DNA from: Haoranjiania flava
Lineage (GTDB): Bacteria > Bacteroidota > Bacteroidia > Chitinophagales > Chitinophagaceae
DNA length: 64,000 bases
Reading direction: 5' to 3'
Assembly (NCBI RefSeq): GCF_025631005.1
Contig: NZ_JAOTPL010000011.1
Coordinates: 57,922 to 121,921 of the forward strand
Shown one piece after another: positions 26,193-34,639 of this stretch; the stretch's first letter is position 1; every line of letters starts with the position of its first letter. Position numbers and translations under genes: made by a program. Below the pieces are notes generated by a model, which saw only the letters and a list, made by a program, of their open reading frames with translations, did no database searches and had not been told where the DNA came from.

Positions 26193-28385
26193 TTACAATT
26201 TAAATTTTATGCCTGCACTAAGTACTCTGCCTTCCGTTAATGTCCAGATATCGTCAAAAACCGGGCTGGTATGCGAGCCGGATACAACCGGTTTGTAACG
26301 GCTCTGGCGTGTGTCTAAGAAGTTTTCGGCATTAATATAAACGGAAAATTTACCGAAATACTTTTCTGCCATAAAGCCCAGGTTCCAGTAGGGCTGCGTA
26401 GCTGATCCGTCATATACAAATTGAACGCCGGTATAATAAGCTTCCAAGCCCAGTTTGTAATTATCGTGCTTTTCTGCTATCAGTGCACTGTTTATTTTGT
26501 GCTTGGGAACCAGCGGCATAAACTGGTTGTTGTTTAAAACATAACCAGCCTTCGTATCGGTAAGCGTATAGCCTAAGAACAGTTTCAGGAAATCTTTGTA
26601 AACAAGCCTGGCATTGGTTTCTATGCCTGTGGAAGTTACTTTCTTATTTGTATTGATAAAATTATAATTACCTGTTGCGTCCTGTTCCAAGATGTTTGAA
26701 TTATTCACCCTGCTGATGAAGAACATTTGGTTGATGCTGAATGAAAGCTCTTCTGCCAGGTGGGTTTTGTAGTTTACATCTGCCGTAGCCCCGATACTTC
26801 TTTCTGCAACAACGTCTTTTAAAGGCATTAAGTTTTGGTATTGAAAGGTTTCTGTGCGCTCCGTAAATGTGGTGGGTGTTTTGTATCCTAAACCACCCCC
26901 GATACGGCTGCTCCAGTTGTTATTCCACTTAAATAAAACAGAAACCCTCGGTAGCAGAAACACTTCATTTTTTTTATAGAGCTTGTTCCCATAGCTGACT
27001 GCGTCTGCACGCAGGCCGTTTTCGAACTTGATGGTTTCATTGGCATCAAACGTGTGCTGGGCATATACGCCATAAGTTGATGTAGTAAAACCCAGTGTTT
27101 GCGCATGTTCTGTATTCTGATCCTTAAACCGGTCATTGATAAAGTTTGCACCCGCAATAAAGGTCTGGTTCCGGAAATTCCTGATATACGATACATCTGT
27201 GAAAAGATTGTAGTTGGTGCCGGTAAAGTCGAAAGCAGGAATAAAAATATTTCTTTTAAACAATGTATAGGCTGCTTTGGCTACTACCCGCGAGGAAGGA
27301 TTGATATCAGATGTTATGTCCAGTGTAGTTGTATTGCGCACGGTTTCATTCTTTTCAAAATAGCTGTGCGCTGCGCTGCTGCCATTGCTGATCAGTTGCA
27401 TATCGCCACCGAGCATATTCCCTTTAGTAAAACTATTGCCCAGAGATATAGTTGTATTTTCTGACGGATACAGGAACAATCTGGGGTGTAAGGTAAAATT
27501 GTTTGATCGAGGTACTTCAGAAAAATCGTCCTTATCTGCATCAAAAGCCTTTTGCCTGCTGTACAGGCCCAGCATCGTGTAGCCGGCTTTCTTGCTTCTT
27601 GCAGAAGAGAATACCCCAATATTGGACTGCCCTATGTGCGACTGGCTTAGAATGGCGCTCAGCTCAGGTTTATCCCTGGGCGATTTGCTGATAAAGTTTA
27701 TTACGCCTGCAATGGCGCCGGCTCCGTACAATGTAGATGCCGGGCCTTTGATCACCTCTACCTGCCTGAGATCCAGCGGGGGTATCTCAAGAATGCTTAA
27801 ACCGTTGGCAAAATTACCGAAGGAAGCATAACCGTCTTTTAATATCTGTGTGTAGCGCCCGTCGAGCCCCTGCATGCGTATGCTGGCATTACCGCTGGTA
27901 GCGGAGGTTTGCTGCACATTGATGCCGGTACTTTCACTTAGAAGAATAGCTACGTTGGCGGGGCGCATATTGCTTTTTTCATCAATCTCTTCTAATTCAA
28001 TTGTCTCCACCCGCGTGGGCGTATTGGCAATGGTGCGGCTGGTGCGGGTAGAGGATACAATGATATCATCCATTTCTTCGCGATGCGGATGCAGCAATAT
28101 TTCACGGATAGCTGTATCTGTCAAAGGAAAAATATAAGACTGATGGAATGTTTCGTAGCCAACTGAAGCAATACGCAGCTCTTGGCTGCCGTCCGGGATG
28201 TTTGTTAGCCTGAAATAGCCTGTAGAATCTGAAAGCACACCCGCCGTATTGCCGGTAATTGTAACGCTTGCCGAAGATATTGGTTGTAGTGTTTCCTTGT
28301 TTTTAATTTGAGCTTTAAATATATTTTGCGCGCTTGATGTAATGCATAAGCATAGCGCCACTAATGGCATAAGTATTTTTGACAT
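26193..28385 (-). CDS. TonB-dependent receptor with CarboxypepD-like N-terminal domain
   Basis: Outer-membrane active transporter. The start at 28385 gives a clean signal peptide (MSKILMPLVALCLCITSSAQ); the open frame extends 13 codons further upstream without support. Next come a carboxypeptidase-regulatory-like domain (QPISSASVTITGNTAGVLSD), the plug (ESTGINVQQTSATSGNASIR, LRQVEVIKGPASTLYGAGAI) and a 22-strand barrel ending KFKL. About 730 residues, the size of siderophore or metal receptors rather than SusC (about 1000). It lies directly downstream of a Cys/His-rich DUF6660-like gene and near a Zn/Cd P-ATPase, so metal transport is the likely role; the ligand is unknown. Confidence 0.85.
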   Translation of the reverse strand: MSKILMPLVALCLCITSSAQNIFKAQIKNKETLQPISSASVTITGNTAGVLSDSTGYFRLTNIPDGSQELRIASVGYETFHQSYIFPLTDTAIREILLHPHREEMDDIIVSSTRTSRTIANTPTRVETIELEEIDEKSNMRPANVAILLSESTGINVQQTSATSGNASIRMQGLDGRYTQILKDGYASFGNFANGLSILEIPPLDLRQVEVIKGPASTLYGAGAIAGVINFISKSPRDKPELSAILSQSHIGQSNIGVFSSARSKKAGYTMLGLYSRQKAFDADKDDFSEVPRSNNFTLHPRLFLYPSENTTISLGNSFTKGNMLGGDMQLISNGSSAAHSYFEKNETVRNTTTLDITSDINPSSRVVAKAAYTLFKRNIFIPAFDFTGTNYNLFTDVSYIRNFRNQTFIAGANFINDRFKDQNTEHAQTLGFTTSTYGVYAQHTFDANETIKFENGLRADAVSYGNKLYKKNEVFLLPRVSVLFKWNNNWSSRIGGGLGYKTPTTFTERTETFQYQNLMPLKDVVAERSIGATADVNYKTHLAEELSFSINQMFFISRVNNSNILEQDATGNYNFINTNKKVTSTGIETNARLVYKDFLKLFLGYTLTDTKAGYVLNNNQFMPLVPKHKINSALIAEKHDNYKLGLEAYYTGVQFVYDGSATQPYWNLGFMAEKYFGKFSVYINAENFLDTRQSRYKPVVSGSHTSPVFDDIWTLTEGRVLSAGIKFKL

Positions 28386-28419
28386 AAATTGTAAATGATT
28401 ATTGGAAAAAAAAATTTGC

Positions 28420-28436
28420 TGCACATGAGTTGTGCA
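28420..28436. promoter_or_regulatory. Small inverted repeat between DUF6660-like and TonB genes
   Basis: TGCACA, 5-base loop, TGTGCA. It sits 35 bases upstream of the TonB receptor start and could be an operator or a processing hairpin. Confidence 0.3.
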
Positions 28437-28449
28437 GGTGTTGAATTAA

Positions 28450-28770
28450 TTATCCAATAAAGTGGGGAGGCTGCCAGATGGCCGGCAAGAATACTACAGG
28501 CTGGTAAGAAACATATACACCGGCATGCTGCTGTACCACATCATGTCTGATGAATGAAAAGAATACATCAGGTTGCTTGTAAGCTGCCGTACTGCAGCAG
28601 GCGCAGTGGCAGAGCGGGGGGCATTGCTCAGCGTCATGATCGTGAGCTTTGTGCGTCAGCACAAGCGCTGTTTTAGAGTCGACGGGTTCATTGCATTCAG
28701 TGCCGTCTGCACAGGGCACTGCTGCAAGCAGCAAGAGGTAAAAGTTCAGTATGAATACAATGATCTTCAC
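28450..28770 (-). CDS. DUF6660-like small periplasmic Cys/His-rich protein
   Basis: 106 residues: a hydrophobic N-terminus (KIIVFILNFYLLLLAAVPC), then a Cys/His-rich middle (HKAHDHDAEQCPPLCHCACC) likely to bind metal, then a hydrophobic tail ending PPHFIG. Such small proteins lie at the head of heavy-metal efflux or TonB receptor operons in Bacteroidota. The ATG at 28794 lies upstream of a good promoter (-7 box at 28777-28784), so the GTG at 28770 is the better start and would make the message nearly leaderless. It is co-directional with the TonB receptor, 64 bases downstream. Confidence 0.6.
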   Translation of the reverse strand: MKIIVFILNFYLLLLAAVPCADGTECNEPVDSKTALVLTHKAHDHDAEQCPPLCHCACCSTAAYKQPDVFFSFIRHDVVQQHAGVYVSYQPVVFLPAIWQPPHFIG

Positions 28771-28776
28771 GAACTG

Positions 28777-28807
28777 CAAAGATAAAAAACACAAATTTCA
28801 ATAGCAA
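28777..28807 (-). promoter_or_regulatory. Promoter of the DUF6660-like/TonB operon
   Basis: Read on the minus strand: TTG (28807-28805), 20-base spacer, TATCTTTG (28784-28777). Only 6 bases separate the box from the GTG start at 28770. Confidence 0.6.
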
Positions 28808-28866
28808 GATTATTAATGCAAGGCTGTTGCAGACAAATTTGCTTAACAAGAAAAAGTCCCGAAATG

Positions 28867-30117
28867 TTATTCTATTACAGGCTTGTTGCAAAACTTTTCA
28901 GCTTCTGTTCTCAGAAACTTTTCAAAGTAGTTCTTATCGCTAAATCTTTTGTCGGTTTTTTCCCATGCAGCATAATAACGGTAGGTATATTTTTTCGAAG
29001 CTGCTGACAGGTTCAGGGTAAATGTATTCGCAATATCCCTGCTTTGGGTAGATGCATAGCCAAAGGAATGAAAATATTGTATTGGCGCTACTATGCCCAG
29101 GCCGAGTGTGTCTTTGTTTTCACTTTGCTTACCGTGTGTGTACAGCGCTGCATATTTTTTTGTAATGATGTTGGCAGCTTTGTCCAGGTACAGGTCTATT
29201 GTGCCTGTGGTTATTTCCACCGGGGAGTTATTGCCTGAAATTGTTACATCATTTTGATAGAAAAACTGTCCTCCCCAAATGCTTATACGTTCTGTAATGC
29301 TTATGGGCTGTGCATTTGGCAGGTATTTAAAATCTTTATATGCCATTTCAAACATGGCTCTTACGGGACCGTCTGCAATTCTCCGGTAGCTTACTTCAGC
29401 GTTTGTGCCCAATCTTACCAGGCTGTCTTTGCCGTTGATGTGTATGCGCAATGCCAGCCCGCCGGCGCCCAGTGATTTGCCCACTTTCAAAATGTCCATT
29501 CCCCAGGTATCTAACTCGTGGTAGGATTTTTCCGGGTCAACGCCTGCATAGTCCAATACCATGTCTGAAGTTGTTTTTCCCCAGATATCGTTGGTATTGC
29601 GTACATCAAAATATTTCCTGAAACCAACTTTATCATTCTCCCAGGCCGGACCTTCGGTAAGGTAGGGGGGAAGTTTTTGCCTGGTAAAATCTGTAGGTTG
29701 ATTGTTGTGAGGCATTACATCTTTTTCCAGGTTTTCGCCGAACCTGTTGCCCACATTGCGTTTATGACGTACATGTGCCCGCACTAAGGCTTTTACTGCT
29801 GCAGGCCGCCTGGCTGCCTGCACAGTGAATACTACTTTTTCCCCGGCTGAAAAATCATGCAAAAATACCACTTCATCCCAGTTGCCGTCTTTGTCCAGGT
29901 CGTCATGCTGCAATACCTTAGGCGCATTTCCATGAAAGATATGTATAAACTGATCTTTGGTAATATTACCCAGTTTAGCTTCGAGAAAATCCCTGGTAAG
30001 CACTACCAGCTCATCCTTTCTTTCAAGCTCTGACGGGTTGCTGACTGTGATAGTTTTAAGCTGGGCATAAGCATTGCTGCAAAGAAAAGTTGTCAACAGT
30101 ATGAGTAAAGGCTTCAT
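28867..30117 (-). CDS. DUF4861 family secreted protein of the glycosaminoglycan locus
   Basis: Signal peptide MKPLLILLTTFLCSNAYAQ, then a beta-rich domain of about 395 residues matching DUF4861: VSNPSELERKDELVVL at the start, DDLDKDGNWDEVVFLHDF, YHELDTWGMDILKVGKSLGAGG and ITERISIWGGQFFY. Family members occur in uronic-acid polysaccharide loci; the activity is not established and a carbohydrate-binding or sugar-modifying role is only inferred. It is the last gene of the leftward lacI-kduD-kduI operon, 70 bases after kduI. Predicted location periplasm. Confidence 0.8.
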   Translation of the reverse strand: MKPLLILLTTFLCSNAYAQLKTITVSNPSELERKDELVVLTRDFLEAKLGNITKDQFIHIFHGNAPKVLQHDDLDKDGNWDEVVFLHDFSAGEKVVFTVQAARRPAAVKALVRAHVRHKRNVGNRFGENLEKDVMPHNNQPTDFTRQKLPPYLTEGPAWENDKVGFRKYFDVRNTNDIWGKTTSDMVLDYAGVDPEKSYHELDTWGMDILKVGKSLGAGGLALRIHINGKDSLVRLGTNAEVSYRRIADGPVRAMFEMAYKDFKYLPNAQPISITERISIWGGQFFYQNDVTISGNNSPVEITTGTIDLYLDKAANIITKKYAALYTHGKQSENKDTLGLGIVAPIQYFHSFGYASTQSRDIANTFTLNLSAASKKYTYRYYAAWEKTDKRFSDKNYFEKFLRTEAEKFCNKPVIE

Positions 30118-30187
30118 GGGTTTTGATTTATAAGGCAGGCCTTCAGCGTGCCGGTTTATTTTATTTGTAGTTTGAGGGCATTGGTTT

Positions 30188-31018
30188 CTATCTTAAATGT
30201 TCAATAGGCGCTGCATCCATATCGCTGTAATCAAGGTTTTCGCCGCCCATTCCCCAGATAAAACCATAGTTGGAAGTGCCGCATCCGGAATGTATAGACC
30301 AGGGAGCAGACAGTACCGCTTCGTGGTTTGCCATGATCAGGTGGCGTGTTTCCCGGGGTTGGCCCATTAAGTGGATCACGCGCTGATCGGCCGGTACATC
30401 GAAATAAAAGTAAGCTTCCATGCGGCGCGTATGCGTATGCGAGGGCATGGTGTTCCATACGCTTCCGGTGTCTAAAACCGTTAGGCCCATTACCAATTGG
30501 CAGCTTTGAATGCCGTCTTTGTGAATGTATCGCCTGATGGTTCTTTTGTTAGAAGTTTCGCTGCTGCCGAGCTCAGCGGAGAAAGCATCTTCCTTACTGC
30601 ATTTTGTATTGGGATAGTTGGTGTGCGCCGGCGTTGAAAGCATATAAAATACAGCAGGATCACTGGCATCCGCAGATGCAAAGCTTACGTGCTGCGTGCC
30701 TTTGCCCAGATACACACATGCCAGTTTTTCTACTTCATATGTAGTGCCGTCGGCTGTGATTTTGCCTTTTCCGCCAACATTAAAAATACCTATTTCCCTG
30801 CGCTCTAAGAAAAATTCAGCTCGTAGTTCGGCTTCGTTCGGCAATATTATTTCCTCCCTCACCGGTTTTACACCGCCAACAATCATCCTGTCGTAATGTG
30901 AGTAAACAAGTTTTAATTTATCTTCTGTAACCAGTGTCTCTATCAAAAAATTTTTTCTTAATTCTTCTGTACACATCTGTTTCGTCTCTTGCGGACTGTT
31001 TTGAAACCTAATTTCCAT
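30188..31018 (-). CDS. kduI: 5-keto-4-deoxyuronate isomerase
   Basis: Cytoplasmic cupin-type isomerase that converts 4-deoxy-5-keto-uronate (DKI), released by GH88 or formed from lyase products, into 2,5-diketo-3-deoxygluconate. The zinc ligands are visible: His194, His196 and Glu201 in SHTHTRRMEAYFYF, and His243 in SIHSGCG; spacing is the same as the E. coli enzyme's 196/198/203/245. Length 276 is standard. It is 24 bases downstream of kduD, and the two perform consecutive steps. Confidence 0.95.
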   Translation of the reverse strand: MEIRFQNSPQETKQMCTEELRKNFLIETLVTEDKLKLVYSHYDRMIVGGVKPVREEIILPNEAELRAEFFLERREIGIFNVGGKGKITADGTTYEVEKLACVYLGKGTQHVSFASADASDPAVFYMLSTPAHTNYPNTKCSKEDAFSAELGSSETSNKRTIRRYIHKDGIQSCQLVMGLTVLDTGSVWNTMPSHTHTRRMEAYFYFDVPADQRVIHLMGQPRETRHLIMANHEAVLSAPWSIHSGCGTSNYGFIWGMGGENLDYSDMDAAPIEHLR

Positions 31019-31042
31019 GATACTTTATTTTATGAACAATAT

Positions 31043-31810
31043 TTATCTTCCCATCCAGCCGCCATCTACATTCAGGATGGTGCCGTTTACATAATCAGAT
31101 GCAGCAGCAGCAAGGAATACATAGGGCGCTGCCATATCTTCGGGTGTTCCCCATCGTGCTGCCGGAATCCTTTCCAGTATTGCTTTGCTTCTTACAGCAT
31201 CGCTCTGCAATGCAGCGGTATTGTCTGTGGCGATATAGCCGGGTGCAATGCCATTGATGTTTACGCCTGATGAAGCCCATTCATTGGCAAAAGCTTTGAT
31301 AACGCCGGCTACAGCCGATTTGCTGGCTGTGTAGCTGGCTACATTGATGCCTCCCTGGTAGGAGAGCATGGAGCAGGTAAAAATAATTTTACCTTTTTTG
31401 CGTGCCACCATTTCCTTGCCAAGCTCCCTGGCCAGGATAAACTGTGTGTGAAGATTCACAGACAGCACCTTGTCCCAGGTGTCATCATCGTGTTCTGCCA
31501 GCGGCTTTCTCACGATGGTGCCTGCATTGTTTACTAGTATATCCACAGGATTTTCTTTTTCCTTTAATTCTTTGAGAAAATGATAAACAGCTTCGCGTGA
31601 AGAAAAATCGATGCTGTATTTACTAAAATGCCTGCCATATGCTTTGGCAGCCTTCTCTGCTTCCGAGCCTTCGGGGAAATTGTTTGAAACGCAGATGATG
31701 TCTGCTCCGCAGCAGGCCATAGCTACAGCTACTGCCTGGCCAATACCCCGGCTGGCGCCTGTGATCAGCGCCGTTTTGCCGGAAAGATCGTAAAGGTTTT
31801 GAATATTCAT
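31043..31810 (-). CDS. kduD: 2-dehydro-3-deoxy-D-gluconate 5-dehydrogenase (KduD-type SDR)
   Basis: Reduces 2,5-diketo-3-deoxygluconate to KDG with NAD(P)H. Classical SDR: cofactor motif TGASRGIG at residues 17-24, NNAG at 94-97, catalytic Ser147 and Tyr160-x3-Lys164 (ASYTASKSA), and DGGWMGR at the C-terminus, as in KduD. 255 residues. Located between lacI (13 bases upstream) and kduI, which makes KduD far likelier than a general gluconate dehydrogenase. Product enters KdgK/Eda, encoded 24 kb to the right. Confidence 0.92.
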   Translation of the reverse strand: MNIQNLYDLSGKTALITGASRGIGQAVAVAMACCGADIICVSNNFPEGSEAEKAAKAYGRHFSKYSIDFSSREAVYHFLKELKEKENPVDILVNNAGTIVRKPLAEHDDDTWDKVLSVNLHTQFILARELGKEMVARKKGKIIFTCSMLSYQGGINVASYTASKSAVAGVIKAFANEWASSGVNINGIAPGYIATDNTAALQSDAVRSKAILERIPAARWGTPEDMAAPYVFLAAAASDYVNGTILNVDGGWMGR

Positions 31811-31823
31811 TTGTAAAAATTTT

Positions 31824-32846
31824 TTAGGTTGACATTCTCCTGATCACTGAAACCGGGATCACGTAGTTGTCTGTCTTAACACCAACAGCTGTTCCGCTTT
31901 CTTCGTGGCTAAGTTGTTGCATCAGCAGCTCCACGCACCGTTTCCCAAATTCTGCAGGAAACTGTTCAACCGTACTTAGGGAGGGGCTGGCAATTGATGT
32001 ACGTTTATCGTTGGAGTAGCCGATTATTTTTACCTGTTTGGGTACGTCTATATTTTTTGACTTGCAAAATTCCAGTGCAGCAATGGCAGAGGTGTCATTG
32101 GCTGTAAAAATGCCGTCAATGGTCGGATCCTGGTTAAATGCTTTTACCAAGGTATTCCAAGCATTTTCGTGCGTAAGCTCATGGCAATACATGTTTTCTT
32201 TCCGGAAGGTAATGCCATGGTTTTCTAAGGCAGCTTTATAGCCTTTGGATCTGTATTTATACAGGTAGCATTCCAGCGGACCCGAGATGTGTAAAATATT
32301 TTTGCAGCCAACATCCAGTAGATGTTTTGTTGCGCCGTAACCACCCTGGAAGTCGTCGCCGGAAATATGGATGCCGCCAAAAGGGTAGTCTGGAATCCGG
32401 TCGTAAAAAATTACCGGGATCTCTTTTTTCAGAAAAATATCGAAGTGGCTGAAATCGGTAGTGTGGAGTGTTGCCGCAGCTATAACGGCTGCAACCCTCA
32501 AAGAAGAAAGGGTGTCTACAGCGTGCTGCTCAAGCTCATGCGAATCGTTGGATTGCAGGATGATAATATTATAGCCGAATTTGTACAACTCATTCTGTAT
32601 AATGGTAATGACTTCGGAATGAAAGTTCATGGAAATTTTAGGCACTATCAGGCCCACAATTTTTGATTTGTTGCTCCTGAGGTTGGATGCCACACTGTTG
32701 ATGCTGTATCCTGTATCGCGTGCAAAATCTATTATTTTCTTTCGTGTTGCCTCCTTTACCTGGCTGCTTCCGTTAAGCGCCCTGGAGACTGTGGCAGTAG
32801 AAACTTTTAGTTTCCTGGCAATTTCAACAATAGTAAGATTTTGCAT
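31824..32846 (-). CDS. LacI-family transcriptional regulator (first of two paralogues)
   Basis: Repressor or activator expected to sense a glycosaminoglycan breakdown product. HTH at residues 4-24 (TIVEIARKLKVSTATVSRAL), hinge helix at about 45-56 (INSVASNLRSNKSKIVGLIV), then a periplasmic-binding-protein-like sensor domain. It is clearly paralogous to the gene at 50380 (shared PVIFYDRIPDY, NILHISGPL, IDGIFTANDT). It heads the lacI-kduD-kduI-DUF4861 operon and diverges from GH88 over a 300-base gap with two GTAAACG-centred operator-like sites. LacI control differs from the hybrid two-component control common in Bacteroides glycosaminoglycan loci. Confidence 0.9.
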   Translation of the reverse strand: MQNLTIVEIARKLKVSTATVSRALNGSSQVKEATRKKIIDFARDTGYSINSVASNLRSNKSKIVGLIVPKISMNFHSEVITIIQNELYKFGYNIIILQSNDSHELEQHAVDTLSSLRVAAVIAAATLHTTDFSHFDIFLKKEIPVIFYDRIPDYPFGGIHISGDDFQGGYGATKHLLDVGCKNILHISGPLECYLYKYRSKGYKAALENHGITFRKENMYCHELTHENAWNTLVKAFNQDPTIDGIFTANDTSAIAALEFCKSKNIDVPKQVKIIGYSNDKRTSIASPSLSTVEQFPAEFGKRCVELLMQQLSHEESGTAVGVKTDNYVIPVSVIRRMST

Positions 32847-32866
32847 TGAAGGATTTTAAACTGGGG

Positions 32867-32874
32867 CAAAGATA
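32867..32874 (-). promoter_or_regulatory. -7 box (TATCTTTG) of the lacI-kdu operon
   Basis: TAnnTTTG on the minus strand, 20 bases upstream of the lacI ATG; the -33 element is not evident. Confidence 0.5.
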
Positions 32875-32905
32875 AGGGTAAAGACCTGTAATAAAAAATA
32901 ATAAT

Positions 32906-32920
32906 TGTAAACGTTATACA
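32906..32920. promoter_or_regulatory. LacI-type operator candidate, lacI side
   Basis: TGTAAACGTTATACA, an imperfect palindrome close to TGTAAACGTTTACA with the central CG typical of LacI/GalR sites. It lies about 30 bases upstream of the lacI -7 box. Confidence 0.5.
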
Positions 32921-33033
32921 TGCAGTCATGTTTTTTATACAATATTCCTTATTTTCTATTTTTATAATTTAGTTTGATTATCATATAATTACAATTTAAT
33001 TAAATATAAATTTATAAATAATTATAATAATAT
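32921..33033. other. AT-rich divergent promoter region
   Basis: Very AT-rich stretch (only scattered G/C) between lacI and GH88; apart from the promoter and operator sites listed separately, no gene or repeat is seen. Confidence 0.5.
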
Positions 33034-33063
33034 TTTGTTTTTTATTTTATTGTACTATATTTG
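33034..33063 (+). promoter_or_regulatory. Promoter of the GH88-SusCD arm
   Basis: TTTG at 33034-33037, 18-base spacer, TATATTTG at 33056-33063: one of the best Bacteroidota promoter matches in the window, 83 bases before the GH88 ATG. Confidence 0.65.
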
Positions 33064-33076
33064 AAATACAATAAAA

Positions 33077-33090
33077 TGTAAACGTAGACA
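33077..33090. promoter_or_regulatory. LacI-type operator candidate, GH88 side
   Basis: TGTAAACGTAGACA, two mismatches from a perfect TGTAAACGTTTACA palindrome. It starts 13 bases after the -7 box, where a bound repressor would block early transcription. Confidence 0.5.
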
Positions 33091-33146
33091 TTCTTATGAA
33101 CTATACTTTATAAGAAAATAATGTAACATTCCAATTTAAATAAATT

Positions 33147-34382
33147 ATGAGAAATCTACTGATAAGCACAGTTTGTTTGTTGTGTGTATTGCTTCCGGCA
33201 TGTATGGCAGTTAATACTTATACTAAGCAGGATCATGTATTTAAAGTTGCAGAACAGCAGTATTCAAAAATGCTCGAAGTGGCAACAGACCTTACCAAAT
33301 ATCCCAGGACGAGCAATCCCGATGGATCCGTAAAGTATGTAGGCATTGAGGACTGGACAGGAGGTTTTTGGCCCGGCAGCTTATGGTATGTTTATGAATT
33401 TACCAAAAATGAAAAATGGAAAGATGCTGCTGTTCAATGGACGGAAAGCCTGGAAAGCAACCAGTTTAATACCCGGCATCATGATATAGGTTTTATGATG
33501 TATTGCAGCTACGGTAATGCACTTCGTCATATAAACAAACCCGCATACCGTGATATTTTAGTCCAGTCTGCAAAATCCTTAATTACCAGATATGATCCTG
33601 TTGTAAAATCCATAAAATCGTGGAATAAAAAGAACTCGTGGGATGGAAAAACCTGGACATTTCCGGTGATTATAGATAATATGATGAATCTTGAATTACT
33701 GTTCTATGCCTCAAAGGTAACCGGCGATCCTGTTTATAAAAATATAGCGATAGCGCATGCTGAGACCACGCTTAAAAATCATTTCCGCCCGGATTACAGT
33801 TCCTATCATGTAGTAGATTATGACGTAAACACAGGTAAAGTGCTGCATCAGCAGACCAACCAGGGATTTTCAGACAATTCACAATGGGCCAGAGGCCAGG
33901 CGTGGGCCATATATGGATTTACGGTTATGTACAGGGAAACGAGAGATCCCAGGTACAGGGATGCAGCTGCTAAAATGGCTGATTTTTATATAAACCATCC
34001 CAACCTTCCAAAAGACAAAATCCCTTATTGGGATTTTAATGTAGGCCAGGAAGGGTATAAAGCAGATTGGAAATACGACCCTGCAAAGTTCAGCTATATT
34101 CCCAGAGATGCATCTGCTGCAGCTATCACTGCTTCAGGGCTGTTAGAACTTGCCGGTTATCTGGGAGCTGAAGGTAAAAAGTATAAAAGTTTTGCAGTAG
34201 AAACTTTACATTCTTTAAGTTCCCCGGAATATCTCGCTCAACCCGGTACCAACAGTAATTTTATTTTGAAGCATTCTACAGGCAGCTTTCCTCACCATGT
34301 AGAAATTGATGTTCCCCTGGTGTATGCCGATTACTATTTTCTGGAAGCTTTACTTCGTTATAAAAACCTGTTGAAATTTTAA
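33147..34382 (+). CDS. GH88 unsaturated glucuronyl hydrolase
   Basis: Removes the 4,5-unsaturated uronic acid from the non-reducing end of disaccharides left by polysaccharide lyases, yielding DKI for KduI. N-terminal signal (MRNLLISTVCLLCVLLPACM; possible lipobox LPAC), so periplasmic. The (alpha/alpha)6 barrel has the two conserved aspartates: Asp113 in TRHHDIGFMMY and Asp177 in PVIIDNMMNLELL, corresponding to Asp88 and Asp149 of the Bacillus enzyme. SQWARGQAWAIYGF and a terminal HHVEIDVPLVYADYYFLEAL are family signatures. 411 residues. First gene of the rightward arm, directly behind a promoter and operator. Confidence 0.93.
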   Translation: MRNLLISTVCLLCVLLPACMAVNTYTKQDHVFKVAEQQYSKMLEVATDLTKYPRTSNPDGSVKYVGIEDWTGGFWPGSLWYVYEFTKNEKWKDAAVQWTESLESNQFNTRHHDIGFMMYCSYGNALRHINKPAYRDILVQSAKSLITRYDPVVKSIKSWNKKNSWDGKTWTFPVIIDNMMNLELLFYASKVTGDPVYKNIAIAHAETTLKNHFRPDYSSYHVVDYDVNTGKVLHQQTNQGFSDNSQWARGQAWAIYGFTVMYRETRDPRYRDAAAKMADFYINHPNLPKDKIPYWDFNVGQEGYKADWKYDPAKFSYIPRDASAAAITASGLLELAGYLGAEGKKYKSFAVETLHSLSSPEYLAQPGTNSNFILKHSTGSFPHHVEIDVPLVYADYYFLEALLRYKNLLKF

Positions 34383-34536
34383 TTTCTAACCGCTGGAGCG
34401 GATAAGTTGTGAACAGAAATAATACAATATCTAACAATTCAAACGAGCCGTTACTGAATTCTCATAAGGGAGAGAGCACATGCAGAAATTCTGCGCAGCC
34501 ATCGCGAACACTTAAAAATATTCAAAAAATACACAC
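34383..34536. other. Gap between GH88 and the SusC leader with two small palindromes
   Basis: CCGCTGGAGCGG (34390-34401) and GCAGAAATTCTGC (34482-34494) can form hairpins. Neither has a T-run, so no terminator is called. Confidence 0.3.
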
Positions 34537-34639
34537 ATGAAATAGCCATAAGAATGCTGCATACCAACCGCGGATGAATAAGCTAATTCCATGTGACCAT
34601 TAAAAACAGCCGCAAAGCGGCGAACTAAAATATATACAC
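34537..34639 (+). promoter_or_regulatory. Leader element copy L2, upstream of SusC
   Basis: 103 nt from ACACACATGAAATAGCC to the SusC ATG. The first stem pairs AATAGC (34541-34546) with GCTAATT (34582-34588, one bulged A). The conserved CATACCAACCG lies in the loop and CCATGTGACCATTAAAAA follows. A second perfect hairpin GCCGC-AAA-GCGGC is at 34609-34621. The element is flanked on both sides by ACACATGAAA. Confidence 0.7.

Noticed and set aside
34482..34494. GCAGAAATTCTGC palindrome as terminator of GH88
   Set aside because: No T-run follows and it lies about 100 bases after the stop; left as an unexplained small palindrome.
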